Origin: Parietaria judaica
Taxonomy: Eukaryota > Streptophyta > Magnoliopsida > Rosales > Urticaceae
Direction of reading: 5' to 3'
Length of the DNA stretch: 64,000 nucleotides
Assembly (NCBI GenBank): GCA_954871525.1
Contig: OX940863.1
Span: 22,580,001 to 22,644,000 of the forward strand
Within the stretch, counting starts at the first letter, position 1. Each line of letters opens with the position of its first letter. Shown piece after piece: positions 1 to 10,452 of this stretch. The notes beneath the pieces were generated by a model that made no database searches, was not told the DNA's origin, and was given only the letters and a program-made list of their open reading frames with translations. Position numbers and translations under genes: made by a program.

Positions 1-100
1 CTGCGAAGTCCTTTTCAACTCGATTATAATAATTCATCTAATACGAAAACTCTTAAAAATATAATGAATATTTAATAAATAATGGACACCAATCTTTCCC

Positions 101-108
101 TATATAAA
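101..108 (+). promoter_or_regulatory. TATA box of first LTP gene
   Basis: TATATAAA lies 120 nt upstream of the ATG at 221. The spacing matches the TATA-to-ATG distance of the other LTP genes here (99-134 nt). Confidence 0.7.
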
Positions 109-220
109 CCCTAGAACACTACCACATTTCCACTCACCTCATCTCATTAGCCTTCCAAGTTTCATACCCAAAACTCCTCTCAATCTCCCAAGCTTGAAAC
201 CCTAGCTTTCCCAAAGTAAA

Positions 221-1183
221 ATGGCGAGAATCAACCTCCTTATTGTCCTAGCCGTCTTCGTGGCCGTGGCCGCCACTGTGGGCGAGGCAGCGGTGACGTG
301 CGGGTCGGTGCAGGGCTCGCTGGCTCCGTGCCTGAAGTACCTGACAACTGCTGGGGCTGTGGCCGACACCAAGTGCTGCGCAGGCGTGAAGAGCCTGATG
401 AAGGCGGCCAGCACCGCCCCCGACCGCCGCACCGCATGCAGCTGCCTGAAGACCTCCGCCACCAAGATTCCCGGCATCATCCCCGGCAACGCCATCAAGC
501 TTCCTTCCTCTTGCGGCGTCAACATTCCCTACCAGATCAGCCCCAACACCAACTGCAACAAGTGAGTCATGTCCAATAAAAATAAAAAGTATCAAAGCGT
601 AATAGTTGATTGAATTGAAATACTTGCGTACATTCATAAATTAATATTGAAGGATTAAAGAATTATATCATACAGTAAATATTAATAATTTATCGAGTAT
701 GGATCAAATAATATTGTTTAAAATCGTGATAAAAATACAATTTTAGTAAAATTTATTAATTTATCAAGTATTAATCAATAAAATTTTATTATATATCTAA
801 ATCGTCTACGTGGTTATCTCAAATATTCATTGTTGAATATTTGAATTAGTATATTATATATATATATATATTTAACACATACAAAATATAAAAATTCTTA
901 CAAAAACATATAGCATTTTCTTAAAATAATTCCTGACCAAATGATAGGTGACAGTGTAATAATAAAATTTTAATTATTGATGAATGAAATAATGTTGCTT
1001 CTTAGATTACCATTGTCGGAAAATTTCTCGAAATATACATGGTTTATACTTTATAGTGTGATGTCCTTATTTATTTATTTATTCTCGATGTTTTAAAATT
1101 CTTGTAAAACTATTATTTTTCTAAAAGATCATATATAGTTTTTCTAATATCATATTTTTGAATTATTTTGCAGCATCAAGTAA
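221..1183 (+). CDS. Type 1 non-specific lipid transfer protein (LTP copy 1)
   Basis: Coding exons are 221..561 and 1174..1183, giving 116 aa. The 612-nt intron is GT-AG and phase 2; without splicing the frame stops at 563. Residues 1 to about 24 are a hydrophobic signal peptide ending GEAA, and the mature protein starts near V25. The eight cysteines follow C-x9-C-x14-CC-x19-CxC-x22-C-x13-C, the nsLTP1 spacing, and form four disulfides around a lipid-binding tunnel. The conserved PYxIS near the C-terminus (PYQIS) and TAPDR after the CC pair are present. The product is secreted to the cell wall or cuticle, where the family binds lipids; roles in cutin delivery or defence are family knowledge. 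This is the most divergent copy: its leader starts MARIN rather than MALSSS or MASSS. The spliced C-terminus reads NNIK. Confidence 0.93.
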
Positions 1184-1665
1184 GGTAATCATGAGCAGGC
1201 AAAAGAGGTCGTGAGAAGGCTGGGATATGAGCTATAGAAATAGTACTAAATCTAGCATAGAAGAACTACCTCGAATAATAATAGTATTAATAATACTAGA
1301 GATAAAATAAAAAAAATTGGATGTATTTCCACTAAATATATAATCTCTTTGAGAGAGTGTCGTTTTGGTCGTATGTAATGACGTTGCCGATTTGAGTCGG
1401 TGATGACTATTTTCAAGTGTCTTCGTCTTGTACCTTTTTGAGTTATCACAATAATAATAAGATTATTTTGAAAAGATATATGAGCACCTTTGTTCGTTGA
1501 TTTATTTTTGAGAGCTCTGCTTTTATTTTACACAATAATAGCAGTAAAAATTACGGTGAATAATCTCATTATATATTTTATACTTTTGTACTAGGGGATA
1601 TAATCTCTCTACTCTAGGTACTAGGACTATTCATGGAGTATATATACTTAGCCTAAAATAATGTT
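1184..1665. other. 3' flank of LTP copy 1
   Basis: AT-rich 3' UTR and intergenic DNA. I see no supported gene; short frames here have no recognisable motif. Confidence 0.5.
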
Positions 1666-2050
1666 TATAAAAGTTTTAGGGATATTTGCTATAAAAGTAC
1701 TACGGAGTGTTTAATAAAATGTGGTATATCTTATTTCATTTTATCGTTGGAAAATTTTCAAACAATTAAGAATTAATTTTACAGTAAGAAATTTAAAATT
1801 TACGGCTATATAATTTTTTATTTTTTGGAACTTTTTCCACGATAAAAATAAAATTAATTTTGCCGTAAAAAATTTGAAACTTACGGCAGGATAATTTTTT
1901 TAATTTTCTTGGAACGTTTTCCACGATAAAAATAAAATATTACGGCATGTTTTTTTAAACATTTTTTTTATGATAAAATAAAATTTAAAATATAACAAGT
2001 ATAAAAAGGTACTTCATGATACTTATAGTGCAAATACCCCAAAGTTTTAT
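1666..2050. repeat. Candidate MITE with imperfect inverted ends
   Basis: The left end (AAAAGTTTTAGGGATATTTG, from about 1669) is an imperfect inverted copy of the right end (ATTTGCACTATAAGT when read on the minus strand, near 2040). The interior holds two or three diverged repeats around ACGGCA and CCACGATAAAAATAAAAT (about 1780-1960). I found no convincing target duplication, so family and exact ends are uncertain. Confidence 0.4.
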
Positions 2051-2460
2051 ATGAACTGCAATCTTTATATTTCTTTCCATAGCCGGCCTACTTGTTTGGT
2101 AAACCGGTCTCAAAATTATCAATAAACTCTAATACTTTTGAATTGAAAAATAAAAAAATCGTCCTTATACAAAGATAGGTACTGTGATTTACAGATATCT
2201 TAAAGATAATTGGTAAATTGTAACTTGTAATTGAGGGCTTAAATGATGGATTATTTGTTAAAAACATCTCATTTTTTGTGCGGGACATAGATCATACACC
2301 AAAATAATGTAATACAATTTCTAAAAAGATTTACCTTATTCAATTGGCATTAGGTTGGTTCATTGATCCAGTTAATTCTACAATAATGAGTGAAGATCAA
2401 CATTTATGGAACGAACATTTTTTTTAAGAATTATCAAATTTACTGTATATATAATAAATA

Positions 2461-4067
2461 GGGTTAATTGCGGATAAAAGACACAAACTTTGGTCAAATG
2501 CTCCACTGTGTATACAACTTTTGTAAATGGCGGCAATAGTACCCAAGCTCGGCATTTGGGATTTGACCAACCATTTCCGTCCAAAATCATTGTTGTCCCG
2601 TTAGACAGCCGTTAGACAGCGCTTACGTGGCCAAAAACCAATCGATGACGGGGCAAATATTTGGCACGTGTACTGTACACGTCAGCATTTTAAAAAACTC
2701 AAAAAATCATAATAAAATCGTAAGAAACAAAGCAAAACAAAATAAAAAAATGAAATAATTAAATGAAACAAAACATAACATTTAAATCAAAATAAAATAT
2801 TAAAAAACCCAATTTAAAAACCCAACCAAATCGATTAAGAACCTCAAAAAAAATAGGTTTTCTTCTCCCTTCTCTCTTCTCCCTTCTTCCTTTTCTTTGC
2901 TGACTCCTCTCCCACGGCACACGAAGGAGTCGCTTCTTCCTCTTCGGCCAGTCCTCTTCTTCCAACCCCACGTCGGATGGATTCTCAGGGTTCAGTTGCG
3001 TCCACTTGGGTTAAGTGGTAGGGAGAAGTCGGTGCATGCCCGTCTCAACCCGCTAGTGAATGGGTTTGCCTCTGTGGCGCGACGACAGTCCTCTACATTT
3101 TCGTGACTGATTTGAACCCGGGACGACGGTTAGATGTTACAGGACCAAGGTATGAAACTTTTAATGATAATATGCATTTTACAGTTTTATAAATGTGATG
3201 ATGAGCTGCTAAATCTGGATTGATTCTAAATAGGAAGAAGGAGGTTGCTGTTTTTTTCACTGGATTGATCCTATGCTGGTTGCGACGATGTTTTACCCCG
3301 CTACCAAGACGGGAATGCCGAATGCAAGGACGGGTTTGAGAAAGCAGAGGACATTATGTGAAATTGATCTTTGGTGGTCAATGTTTAAATTTAGGGATAC
3401 GAAATGTTGTTAAGGCATTGACAATTTGTGAAATTTTAAGGCATTGACGTTGGCTTCATCTATGCAATTATCTTGATCAAATGTTGAGTTGATTTTGTGT
3501 TGGTTCCATATGCTTTCAGTTCTGTTGGGGCAATTGGGCCTAAAAAATGACAGTGTTGAGAAAAAAAAAACGATATAAACTTTGCCTAAAAACGACATAA
3601 ACTTTGGCATAAAAACGACATAAAGAGGAGAAAGAGAAAGTGTGCGATGAAGAGAGAAAGAGAGAGAGAGAGAAAGAAAGAGAGAGAGAGCGAGATGAAG
3701 AAGGTAGCTCGATGGCCAGGGGTTTTATATTTTGAGTTTTTGTTTTTTTAATTTGTTTTTAAGTTTTTTTTAGATTTATTTATTTAGTGTGATTTAATTG
3801 GTTTTGTTTTATTTGTTTAATTCTAATTTTTTGAGGGTTTTTTTTTTTAAATTATGACGTGTACAGTAAACGTGGTGAATATGTGCCCCTTCAGCGAGTG
3901 GGTTTTGGCCACGTGGGCGCTGTCTAACGGAGGAATAGTGATTTTGGCCGGAAGTGGTTGGTCAACTCCTAAATGCCGAGCCTGGGTACTATTGCCGTCG
4001 TTTACGGAGGTTGTATACATAGCAGAGCATTTGACCAAAGTTTAGGTCTTTTAGCCGCAATTAACCC
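2461..4067. mobile_element. Mutator-like element (Pack-MULE) with long TIRs
   Basis: The ends are long inverted repeats of roughly 240 nt (about 2461-2700 and 3850-4067), starting GGGTTAATTGCGG on both strands. They are bounded by a perfect 9-bp target duplication TAATAAATA (2452-2460 and 4068-4076), the size expected for MULEs. No transposase is present. The interior holds a degenerate GRF zinc-finger gene fragment (separate entry) and purine/pyrimidine-rich tracts at 2860-2895 and 3620-3700. Confidence 0.85.
2977..3370 (+). pseudogene. GRF-type zinc-finger gene fragment inside the Pack-MULE
   Basis: From the ATG at 2977 the frame reads MDSQGSVASTWVKW, then a TAG at 3019. It continues in frame through CLCG and NPGRR to a possible donor at 3150. 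After a candidate intron (3150..3233, GT-AG) the next exon contains CCFFHWIDP. CxCG, NPGR and CxFFxWxD are the hallmarks of the GRF zinc finger, a nucleic-acid-binding module. The third zinc ligand expected after NPGRR is not visible (the codon is ACA). The two exons do not join in the same phase, and there is a nonsense codon, so this is a dead fragment. The retained intron suggests capture at the DNA level. The donor gene is not identified. Confidence 0.6.
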
Positions 4068-4175
4068 TAATAAATAATAACCAGATAAAAAAGATAAAGT
4101 TAATATATAATATACATTTAAAAATAAAAGGTATTATAATTAATTTGCGATGACATAATAAGTCCTACATGAATC

Positions 4176-4584
4176 TTTTTTTTGAAGGCAGCTTTGCTGC
4201 AGTGGGGATCGAACCCACAACCTTCGCTTTGGAGGTGGTGTGGAATTACCACTAGGCCATCCTAGCAACCACTTTTTTTGGAGAGTGGTGGTTCAAGCGG
4301 GGTCATTCGATGGGGCCATAGTGGGCCGGGAAGGCACTGGCCTAATCCTTCCACTGCCGAGAGAGGGAGGTGATCGCTGCTCTGTGAAACCAGCCTCACG
4401 CTTTACCCTCCGCTCTAGGGGCTGAGACACCCAGGCCTTCGCCCGGACACCGCAGCCCAACTCTCGGCTTGGAGCGGGCGGGCCAGAACTGAGCCTGCAC
4501 AGCCCGACAACATAGAATGAGCCCATGTCCACACCACCCCGAAGCCCCCACTTGGGTTACAAGCTCGCGTTGCTGAGCCCGGCT
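4176..4584 (-). mobile_element. tRNA-related retroposon (SINE-like) with 15-bp TSD
   Basis: The 409-bp GC-rich insert is bounded by a perfect 15-bp duplication AGTCCTACATGAATC (4161-4175 and 4585-4599). Read on the minus strand it ends in an A-rich tail (poly-T at 4176-4182 on +). It carries pol III-like promoter boxes: A box TGGCCTAGTGG (4249-4259) and B box GGTTCGATCCC (4205-4215). A variable target duplication plus an A tail shows LINE-mediated retroposition. The boxes lie near the 3' (A-tail) end, not at the 5' end as in ordinary tRNA SINEs. I did not recognise the family. Confidence 0.75.
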
Positions 4585-4599
4585 AGTCCTACATGAATC

Positions 4600-5154
4600 A
4601 ATCAAACTGACTTGCTACTAGATCATTGGGCCACCAAGCATTAAAAATGTTACTTGGATTCTTGTAATAATAGCTTATACACGTGACACGTGTATATAAA
4701 TTGTTATTGCACAATCACATCTTGAAACGTGTCACCAACTGATAAAAAATTTCCCCAAACATATTCTACACGCAGTAAATTAGCTAAAATATCTATTCAT
4801 CTATTCATTGTAGCTAAAATATCTACTCATCTTTCTCGGATTTAAGTAAAAAAAATTAAAATACAATATGATATTAAAAATATTTTTTATATTTAATTTT
4901 GTAAATAGATAGAATTATATATGACATAATTGTACAAATATTATTATTTAATATACAATTCTACTAATATTATTACTTAAATATATAACGAAGTTGATCG
5001 AATTTGAACCTTGATCTATTAAGAAGAGAGAGTTAAAGCTGGGCTCAAATATCCACTTAAGCACAATATCAAATTTATCTAAATATGATACATTTTGTAT
5101 ATGTTAATAAAATTGTATATATTAATTTATTAAAAATAATGAGTTTGAATCAAA
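4600..5154. other. AT-rich intergenic DNA
   Basis: I see no gene, no inverted repeat and no clear transposon end here. Confidence 0.5.
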
Positions 5155-6196
5155 TGGGACGCCCACACCCGCTCGCTTTAATAGCTCTACCTAGGGGTGC
5201 ATCGAGGTCGAAGTTGTGGATCGTAAACGATAGTTGATTTTGAGAAAGATGCATCTTTTTTTGGTAGCTCATTCATAGAACACCAAAGTTAAGCGTGCTT
5301 GAGTTGGAGTAATCCTTGGGTCATCCCCTATTGAACGTCATAACAACATAATGTTGTCCCACACACACCCAACCACACGACAAATGTTGTACCATTTTGG
5401 TGCAATATGCAAATTGTGAATAGTAACCCACCAAATTTGGTGTGGTACTATTCACCACACCAAATGCACTTTTTTATTATTTTATTAATTTTTTTTTTAT
5501 ATTTTGTATTATTATGTAATAAGTAATATATGCTATATAGTATGTGTAGTTTTTTTTTAAACCAGTATGTGTAGTTAATATGTGATGTATTATAAATATA
5601 ATACTTGTATGTATTATTGTTTGTGTATTTTATTTTTAAAACGCAAAAATTTATAATATTCTACATATAATATGTAAATTGATTAAAGATGCGCCTAACA
5701 AGTGTTAATCAAAATATTAATTACTTAATAAACTTGGATTAAAAAATTAAAATCAAACACACACAAATTACATAGAAAATAAAAGCAATAACATAGTTCT
5801 AAAATACATACCATAAACATAAAATAATAATTTAAAAACCAGGAAAATTAATTTGTTAAATAATTAATTAATTATGAAATAGTTTATTATTTAATTGAAT
5901 AATAAAGATTTAATTATTAAATAATAAAAGAATCTTTACTTTAATAATATATAATAATAGAGAATATTCATTTTGGCATGAAATATGGAGTTGTGGTTGG
6001 GTTTGGAAAAAAAATTGGTGTTAAAATTACACTAAAATAGTGTAATTTTGACACCAAAATGGTGTGATGTTTGGGGTTGCTCGGAGATGGGTGATCTCTT
6101 GGGAAGTTTCTCGGGGAGCGTGCGAGTGAGGACAAAGCATGCTGAGTTGGCTTGTGGGGACAATCGTCAATTCAATAGAGCAGTCGGGGCGTTACA
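5155..6196 (+). mobile_element. Cassandra-type TRIM LTR (5S rRNA-derived), interrupted
   Basis: The stretch starts TGGGACGCCCACACCCGC and ends GGGGCGTTACA. Within it are two pieces of 5S rRNA-like sequence: CAAAGTTAAGCGTGCTTG (near 5283-5300) and GATGGGTGATCTCTTGGGAA (near 6085-6104). These match the 5S internal-promoter half, which is the signature of Cassandra terminal-repeat retrotransposons in miniature. Removing the roughly 0.75-kb insertion between the pieces leaves about 0.3 kb, a normal Cassandra LTR length. No tRNA primer-binding site follows and I found no second LTR or target duplication, so it is a solo or partial LTR. Confidence 0.7.
5319..6083. repeat. MITE inserted in the Cassandra LTR (Harbinger-like?)
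   Basis: This AT-rich segment splits the 5S-like sequence. Near both ends are inverted copies of CACCATTTTGGTG-like sequence (about 5391 and 6045-6062) and ACCCAACCACA (about 5367 and, on the minus strand, 5992). The outer ends are not sharp. The ends resemble Tourist/PIF-Harbinger MITEs, but that is recollection of pattern only. Confidence 0.45.
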
Positions 6197-6815
6197 GAGT
6201 GTGTAAAAAAAATTGAAAACCTAGAGAGATTGATATATTTGTTACTAAAGATCCTAGGGACTAAAAATAGAGTCCGTTTTAGTTGAATACATTTTGTTAC
6301 CAAAAATTTATTATCAACTGTATGTCAGTAAAGAGTAAAGACTAATATAATACGGTTCTGGATCTATAGAAGAAGGTTTTCAAATTTCAGTTTAAAAAAT
6401 TCAAATAAAAAGATCTGTCATTTTAAGTGTAAAACCACTACCCTCTATTTTAGCTTCCTAGTCACATGCCTTACATTCAACGGAGTCCTTTACTATCAAA
6501 GATGATCTGCATTAACTGTAAACTCACATGGACTTTTTCTTAATTTCCACATTAATCAGTGAAGTCATGTGGACATTTTAGTTTGGCATTAACAGTAATT
6601 AACTCACGTGAGTATGTCCTGCATTTTCAACAAAACAGAAAGAGTGTCGTACACGGGTAATAAGAGAAATTGATACAGAAAAAGAAAATAAACTCATAGA
6701 AAAGGTAATATTTTTACAACTATAAATGTAGTTAACTGTTTCTAATGTTTTCAATGCTTCATTATATTTACTTTATATGATGTCATAAGTGAGATGGCAA
6801 AAGTATTAACCAAAC
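6197..6815. other. Intergenic DNA
   Basis: AT-rich. No supported gene or complete repeat seen. Confidence 0.5.
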
Positions 6816-7050
6816 TTGTTTGGTCTAGTGGTAAATCCACTACAATAAGACTCTTCATGAGGTCTTGCGTTCAATATCCCTTGAGACACAGAAATTGCGT
6901 AATATATGTAATTTTGGCCGATAGTGCTTGCGGTCAATAGTGTCGGTTTTTCTTACCGTGACATATATCTTGTAATGTGAGTACATGTAATCTTGGCCAA
7001 TAGTGCCATCTAAATAAGAAATAAATAAAAAAATGAGCAGTAGAGTATTT
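6816..7050 (+). repeat. Degenerate tRNA-like/SINE-like sequence
   Basis: TTGGTCTAGTGGTAAATCC (from about 6830) resembles a tRNA A box, and GCGTTCAATATCCC (about 6868-6881) resembles a decayed B box. An A-rich stretch follows near 7018-7035. No target duplication was identified, so this is only a candidate. Confidence 0.4.
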
Positions 7051-7746
7051 TAAGGTATAAATATTTCTACATCTAATATTTAAGAAAATAGTGGCATAAG
7101 TATCTAGTATTTTGATTTTTTTTTATGGCATATTAAACCCATTTTTTCACCGTGTCAAAGTTTTTGAAGTTTATTATTTTATTTTCTTCAAAGTTTCATT
7201 TTTTTTAATCGGTTAAGTAGAATTTTGAATGTGCCGTTAAGTTTTAGACATGTGTTATTTTTAAAAATTTGAATATTAATTTTTCGTCTCTACTTTTTGG
7301 TACTGATCGGAATTTAACAACAAATTGATAGAATTTTAATAAGGATCAACATAGTAGACAGTGGGAACTTTGGAAATAAAAATTTGGTTTTACACGGTCA
7401 CAAAAATTAAAATATTCAGTACTTAAGCCACAATTAACCCATCGGATTAACCAATATTTAACTCAAAGTTCTAAATGTTCATGATTTAATATCAATTTAC
7501 AAAGATAACTAGTTTATTTTTAACTAAAACTATTTGTATGAAAAAGTAACTAATATGAACAAATTATCATAACATCATCAATCAATTCAGTTTGCTAATT
7601 AATTGTTGATCGTGTTCAAAATTATTCCAAAAAATCACCACAACGAAAGAATTAATTATTGCCAACTGTAATCGACCATGATAAGTACCCGAAGTACTCC
7701 TTTGTCAATCAATTTAATTCGAGGCACAACTACCACTAAACAATAT

Positions 7747-7777
7747 GCCACGTCACACCACCTTTTCTCCTATAAAA
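7747..7777 (+). promoter_or_regulatory. ACGT-core element and TATA box of LTP copy 2
   Basis: GCCACGTCA (7747-7755) has an ACGT core of the kind bound by plant bZIP factors. It precedes TATAAAA (7771-7777), which is 134 nt upstream of the ATG. The same pair precedes copy 3. Binding is inferred. Confidence 0.6.
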
Positions 7778-7904
7778 AGGGTCAAAACTCCACATCTTTC
7801 ATCACAACTCTGAACTCTCAAGTTCAACACTCTCCAAACCTAGTACCACTTCAAAAACATTCCCTGATATTTGCATTTTAGTCCTCGAGATTTCAAAAAG
7901 CACC

Positions 7905-8433
7905 ATGGCGAGCTCCTCGGCAATTGTGAAGCTACTTTGCGTGGTGGTCTTGGCCGTAGCGGTGGCTGGGCCGGAGGCGGTCGAGGCCTTGACATGCGGA
8001 CAGGTGACGAGCGGCATCGGCCAGTGCCTCGGCTACCTTAGGAAGACCGTGCCCTCACCGCCGGGAGGTTGCTGCAGCGGGATTAAGGGTCTCAGCGCCG
8101 CTGCCAGCAGTCCAGCCGACCGGAAGACTGCTTGTCAGTGTCTCAAATCGGCCGCCAGCGGCATCAAAGGCCTCGACCTCGGCCTCGCCGCTGGGCTTCC
8201 CGGGAAGTGTGGCGTCAGCGTTCCGTACAAGATCAGCCCCTCTACCAATTGCAACAAGTACGTGTTAAACCTTGATACTCTTGAAAACAATGCCTTTATA
8301 ATATTTTTGTGGACTTTTGAATATATATCTTCATAATTATATATATATATATATATAATATATTATTGAGTTGCTTATTTTTTGTTTTGTGTTCTTATAA
8401 ATTCTTATCGTTGTGTTTTGCAGTGTGAAGTGA
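7905..8433 (+). CDS. Type 1 non-specific lipid transfer protein (LTP copy 2)
   Basis: Coding exons are 7905..8257 and 8424..8433, giving 120 aa. The 166-nt intron is phase 2; unspliced, the frame would run on to 8336 and add a spurious tail. The signal peptide is residues 1-28 (MASSS start, cut after VEA). The eight cysteines from C31 are spaced x9, x14, CC, x19, CxC, x22, x13, a perfect nsLTP1 pattern. SPADR and PYKIS are present. The C-terminus after splicing is NNVK. The expected role is secreted, extracellular lipid binding. The donor GTACGT and acceptor TTTTGCAG are good. A region of about 0.8 kb covering most of this gene recurs almost unchanged at 18677-19487. Confidence 0.93.
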
Positions 8434-9060
8434 GCATATTGATGGATGAGATTACATCATGAATGAGGGATATAGCATAGCATAGGACCATGTGAGATTT
8501 GAAAATAAAGTGTGTGTGAATGTTATGTCCACACGTGCGTGTCTCCTTTCTATATGGAGTGTTTCTTTGTGTTTTTACTTTTATATAATAAGCATGACTG
8601 TAATTTCATCTACTGGCCACTTTGTAATGAAGTTATTGTCTATAAGGCTATAATTAATGGTTAGTGTTTCTTGATGTTCTTATCAACGTTCTTACTTTGG
8701 AATGATTAAACCGCTCTCTACCAAATAATAAAATGGATCTTAGAGATATCGGTAACTTAATTTTTTTAGCAAATAATTAATGTTTAAACTTAAAACAGTT
8801 AAAGCTTAATTAAATAAATTATCAATGGTTTAAAATAAAAGCAGAATAAACACATAATAGAATTGCTTACTATATGAAAACAAGACAATAAACACGCGCA
8901 TATATATTATATAAGTAAAGGATAAATGATTATTTCATACATTTCTATTGTATTATTATATGGTCTAAGAGACAACTTCTTTGATCTTTTTTAATGTTCT
9001 TCGATAATCAAAATCATTAGTGAAATATTTAAATCACAATAACAAACAACATCAAATAGA
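8434..9060. other. 3' flank of LTP copy 2
   Basis: 3' UTR and AT-rich spacer up to the start of the next duplicated promoter region. No separate gene is seen. Confidence 0.5.
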
Positions 9061-9482
9061 TAAAATTTTAGAGAGGATCAACATAGTAGACAATGGGAAC
9101 ATTGGAAATAAAAATTTGGTTTTACACGCACAAATATTAAACTATTCAGTACTTACGCCACAATTAACCCATCGTATTAACCTATATTTAACTCAAAGTT
9201 CTAAATGTTCATAATTTAACATCAATTTACAAAGATAACTAATATATTTTTAACTACAACTATTTCTATGAAAAAGTAACTAATATGAACAAATCATCAT
9301 AACATCATCAATCAATTTAGTCTGCTAATTAATTGTTTATCGTGCTCGAAATTATTCCAAAAAATCACCACATCCACAACGAAAGAATTAATTATTGCCA
9401 ACTGTAATCGACCATGATAAGTACCCAAAGTACTCCTTAGTCAATCAATTTAATTCAAGGCACAACTACCACCAAAGAATAT

Positions 9483-9514
9483 GCCACGTCATACCTCCTT
9501 TTATCCTATATAAT
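9483..9514 (+). promoter_or_regulatory. ACGT-core element and TATA box of LTP pseudogene copy 3
   Basis: GCCACGTCA (9483-9491) and CTATATAAT (9506-9514) occupy the same places as in copy 2, so the promoter of the pseudogene looks preserved. Confidence 0.55.
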
Positions 9515-9628
9515 GGGACAAAATTCCAAATTTTCCATCACAACTCTCAACACTCTCAAAAACCCAGTACTACTTAAAAAACATTCCCTGAAATTTGCAT
9601 TTAAGTCCTCGAGATTTCAAAAAGCACC

Positions 9629-10121
9629 ATGGCGAGCTCCTCTGCAGTTGTTAAGCTACTTTGCTTGGTGGTCTTGGCCTTGTCGTGGGGGCAGAGGGCG
9701 AGTGGCATTAGCCAGTGCATCGGCTACCCTCAGGAAAAGCGTCTCCTCACCGCCGAGAGGTTGCTGCAGCGGGATGAAGGGTCTCAGCGCCGCTGCCAGC
9801 ACTCCAGCCGACTGGAAGAATGCTTGTCAGTGTCTCAAATCGGCCGCCGGCAGCATCAAAGGCCTGGACGTCGGTCTCGCACCGGGCTTCCCCGGAAGTG
9901 CGGCGTCAGTGTTCCGTACAAGATCAGCCCCTCTACCGACTGCAACAAGTTCGTGTTAAACCTTGATACTCTTGAAAGCAAAGCCTTTATAATATTTTTG
10001 TGGACTTTTGAATATATATCTTCATAATTATATATATATATAATATATATTATTGAGTTGCTTATTTTTTTTTTGTGTTCTTATAAATTCTTATTTTATT
10101 GTGTTTTGCAGTGTGAAGTGA
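9629..10121 (+). pseudogene. nsLTP1 pseudogene (LTP copy 3), frameshifted
   Basis: This copy aligns to LTP copy 2 over both exons (9629..9948 and 10112..10121). It has lost 11 in-frame codons of the signal peptide, and the first conserved cysteine codon is now TGG. It then has a one-base insertion near 9731 and a one-base deletion near 9880-9886. Between these two the reading frame is shifted, so the CC and CxC cysteines are not encoded; after the second indel the original frame returns ([11 protein letters not shown]). The two indels compensate, so an ATG-to-splice-donor frame stays open, and promoter and splice sites are kept. A transcript is possible, but the product could not fold as an LTP. 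Confidence 0.85.
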
Positions 10122-10294
10122 GAATAGTGATCGATGGGATTATAATATTATATGAATGAAGGATATAGCATTGGTAGGAGGACCATGTGAGATTTGAAAA
10201 TAAAGTTTGTGTGAATGTTATTTCCACACGTGCGTGTCTCTACTATTTGTGTTTTTACTTTTATTGCATGACTGTAATTTCATCTACCACTATC

Positions 10295-10452
10295 TAGCGC
10301 TGCACAACGGTCATCGCCACTGACGCGTCGCGACGGCTTTTGGAGAATCGCGACGGTTCGCGACTGTGGTATGAAAATCGCGAACGTTGCGATTCCGGCG
10401 ATTCTGGCGATTCTGATCGCGATGAGTCGTGGCCAAGGTTTTTGCAGCTCTA
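10295..10452. mobile_element. hAT-like MITE, 158 bp
   Basis: Ends TAGCGCTGCA and (minus strand) TAGAGCTGCA form short inverted repeats. A perfect 8-bp target duplication CCACTATC flanks it (10287-10294, 10453-10460), typical of hAT elements. The interior is rich in CGCGA. The equivalent positions after LTP copies 2 and 4 lack it. Confidence 0.8.

Noticed and set aside
2759..2971. Minus-strand 70-aa frame rich in Arg/Lys/Glu
   Set aside because: It is the translation of a pyrimidine-rich TIR-proximal tract in the Pack-MULE, with no motif.
4205..4266. A functional tRNA gene
   Set aside because: A and B boxes are present, but no complete cloverleaf is convincing, and the sequence is part of a retroposon with its own target duplication.
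5276..6130. A genuine 5S rRNA gene
   Set aside because: Only the 3' half resembles 5S. It is split by an insertion and bounded by LTR-like TG...ACA ends, so Cassandra LTR is the better explanation.
8258..8336. C-terminal extension of LTP copy 2 by about 26 residues
   Set aside because: It is intron translation. A GTACGT donor and TTTTGCAG acceptor give the family-typical CNNVK end, and copies 3 and 4 show the same intron.
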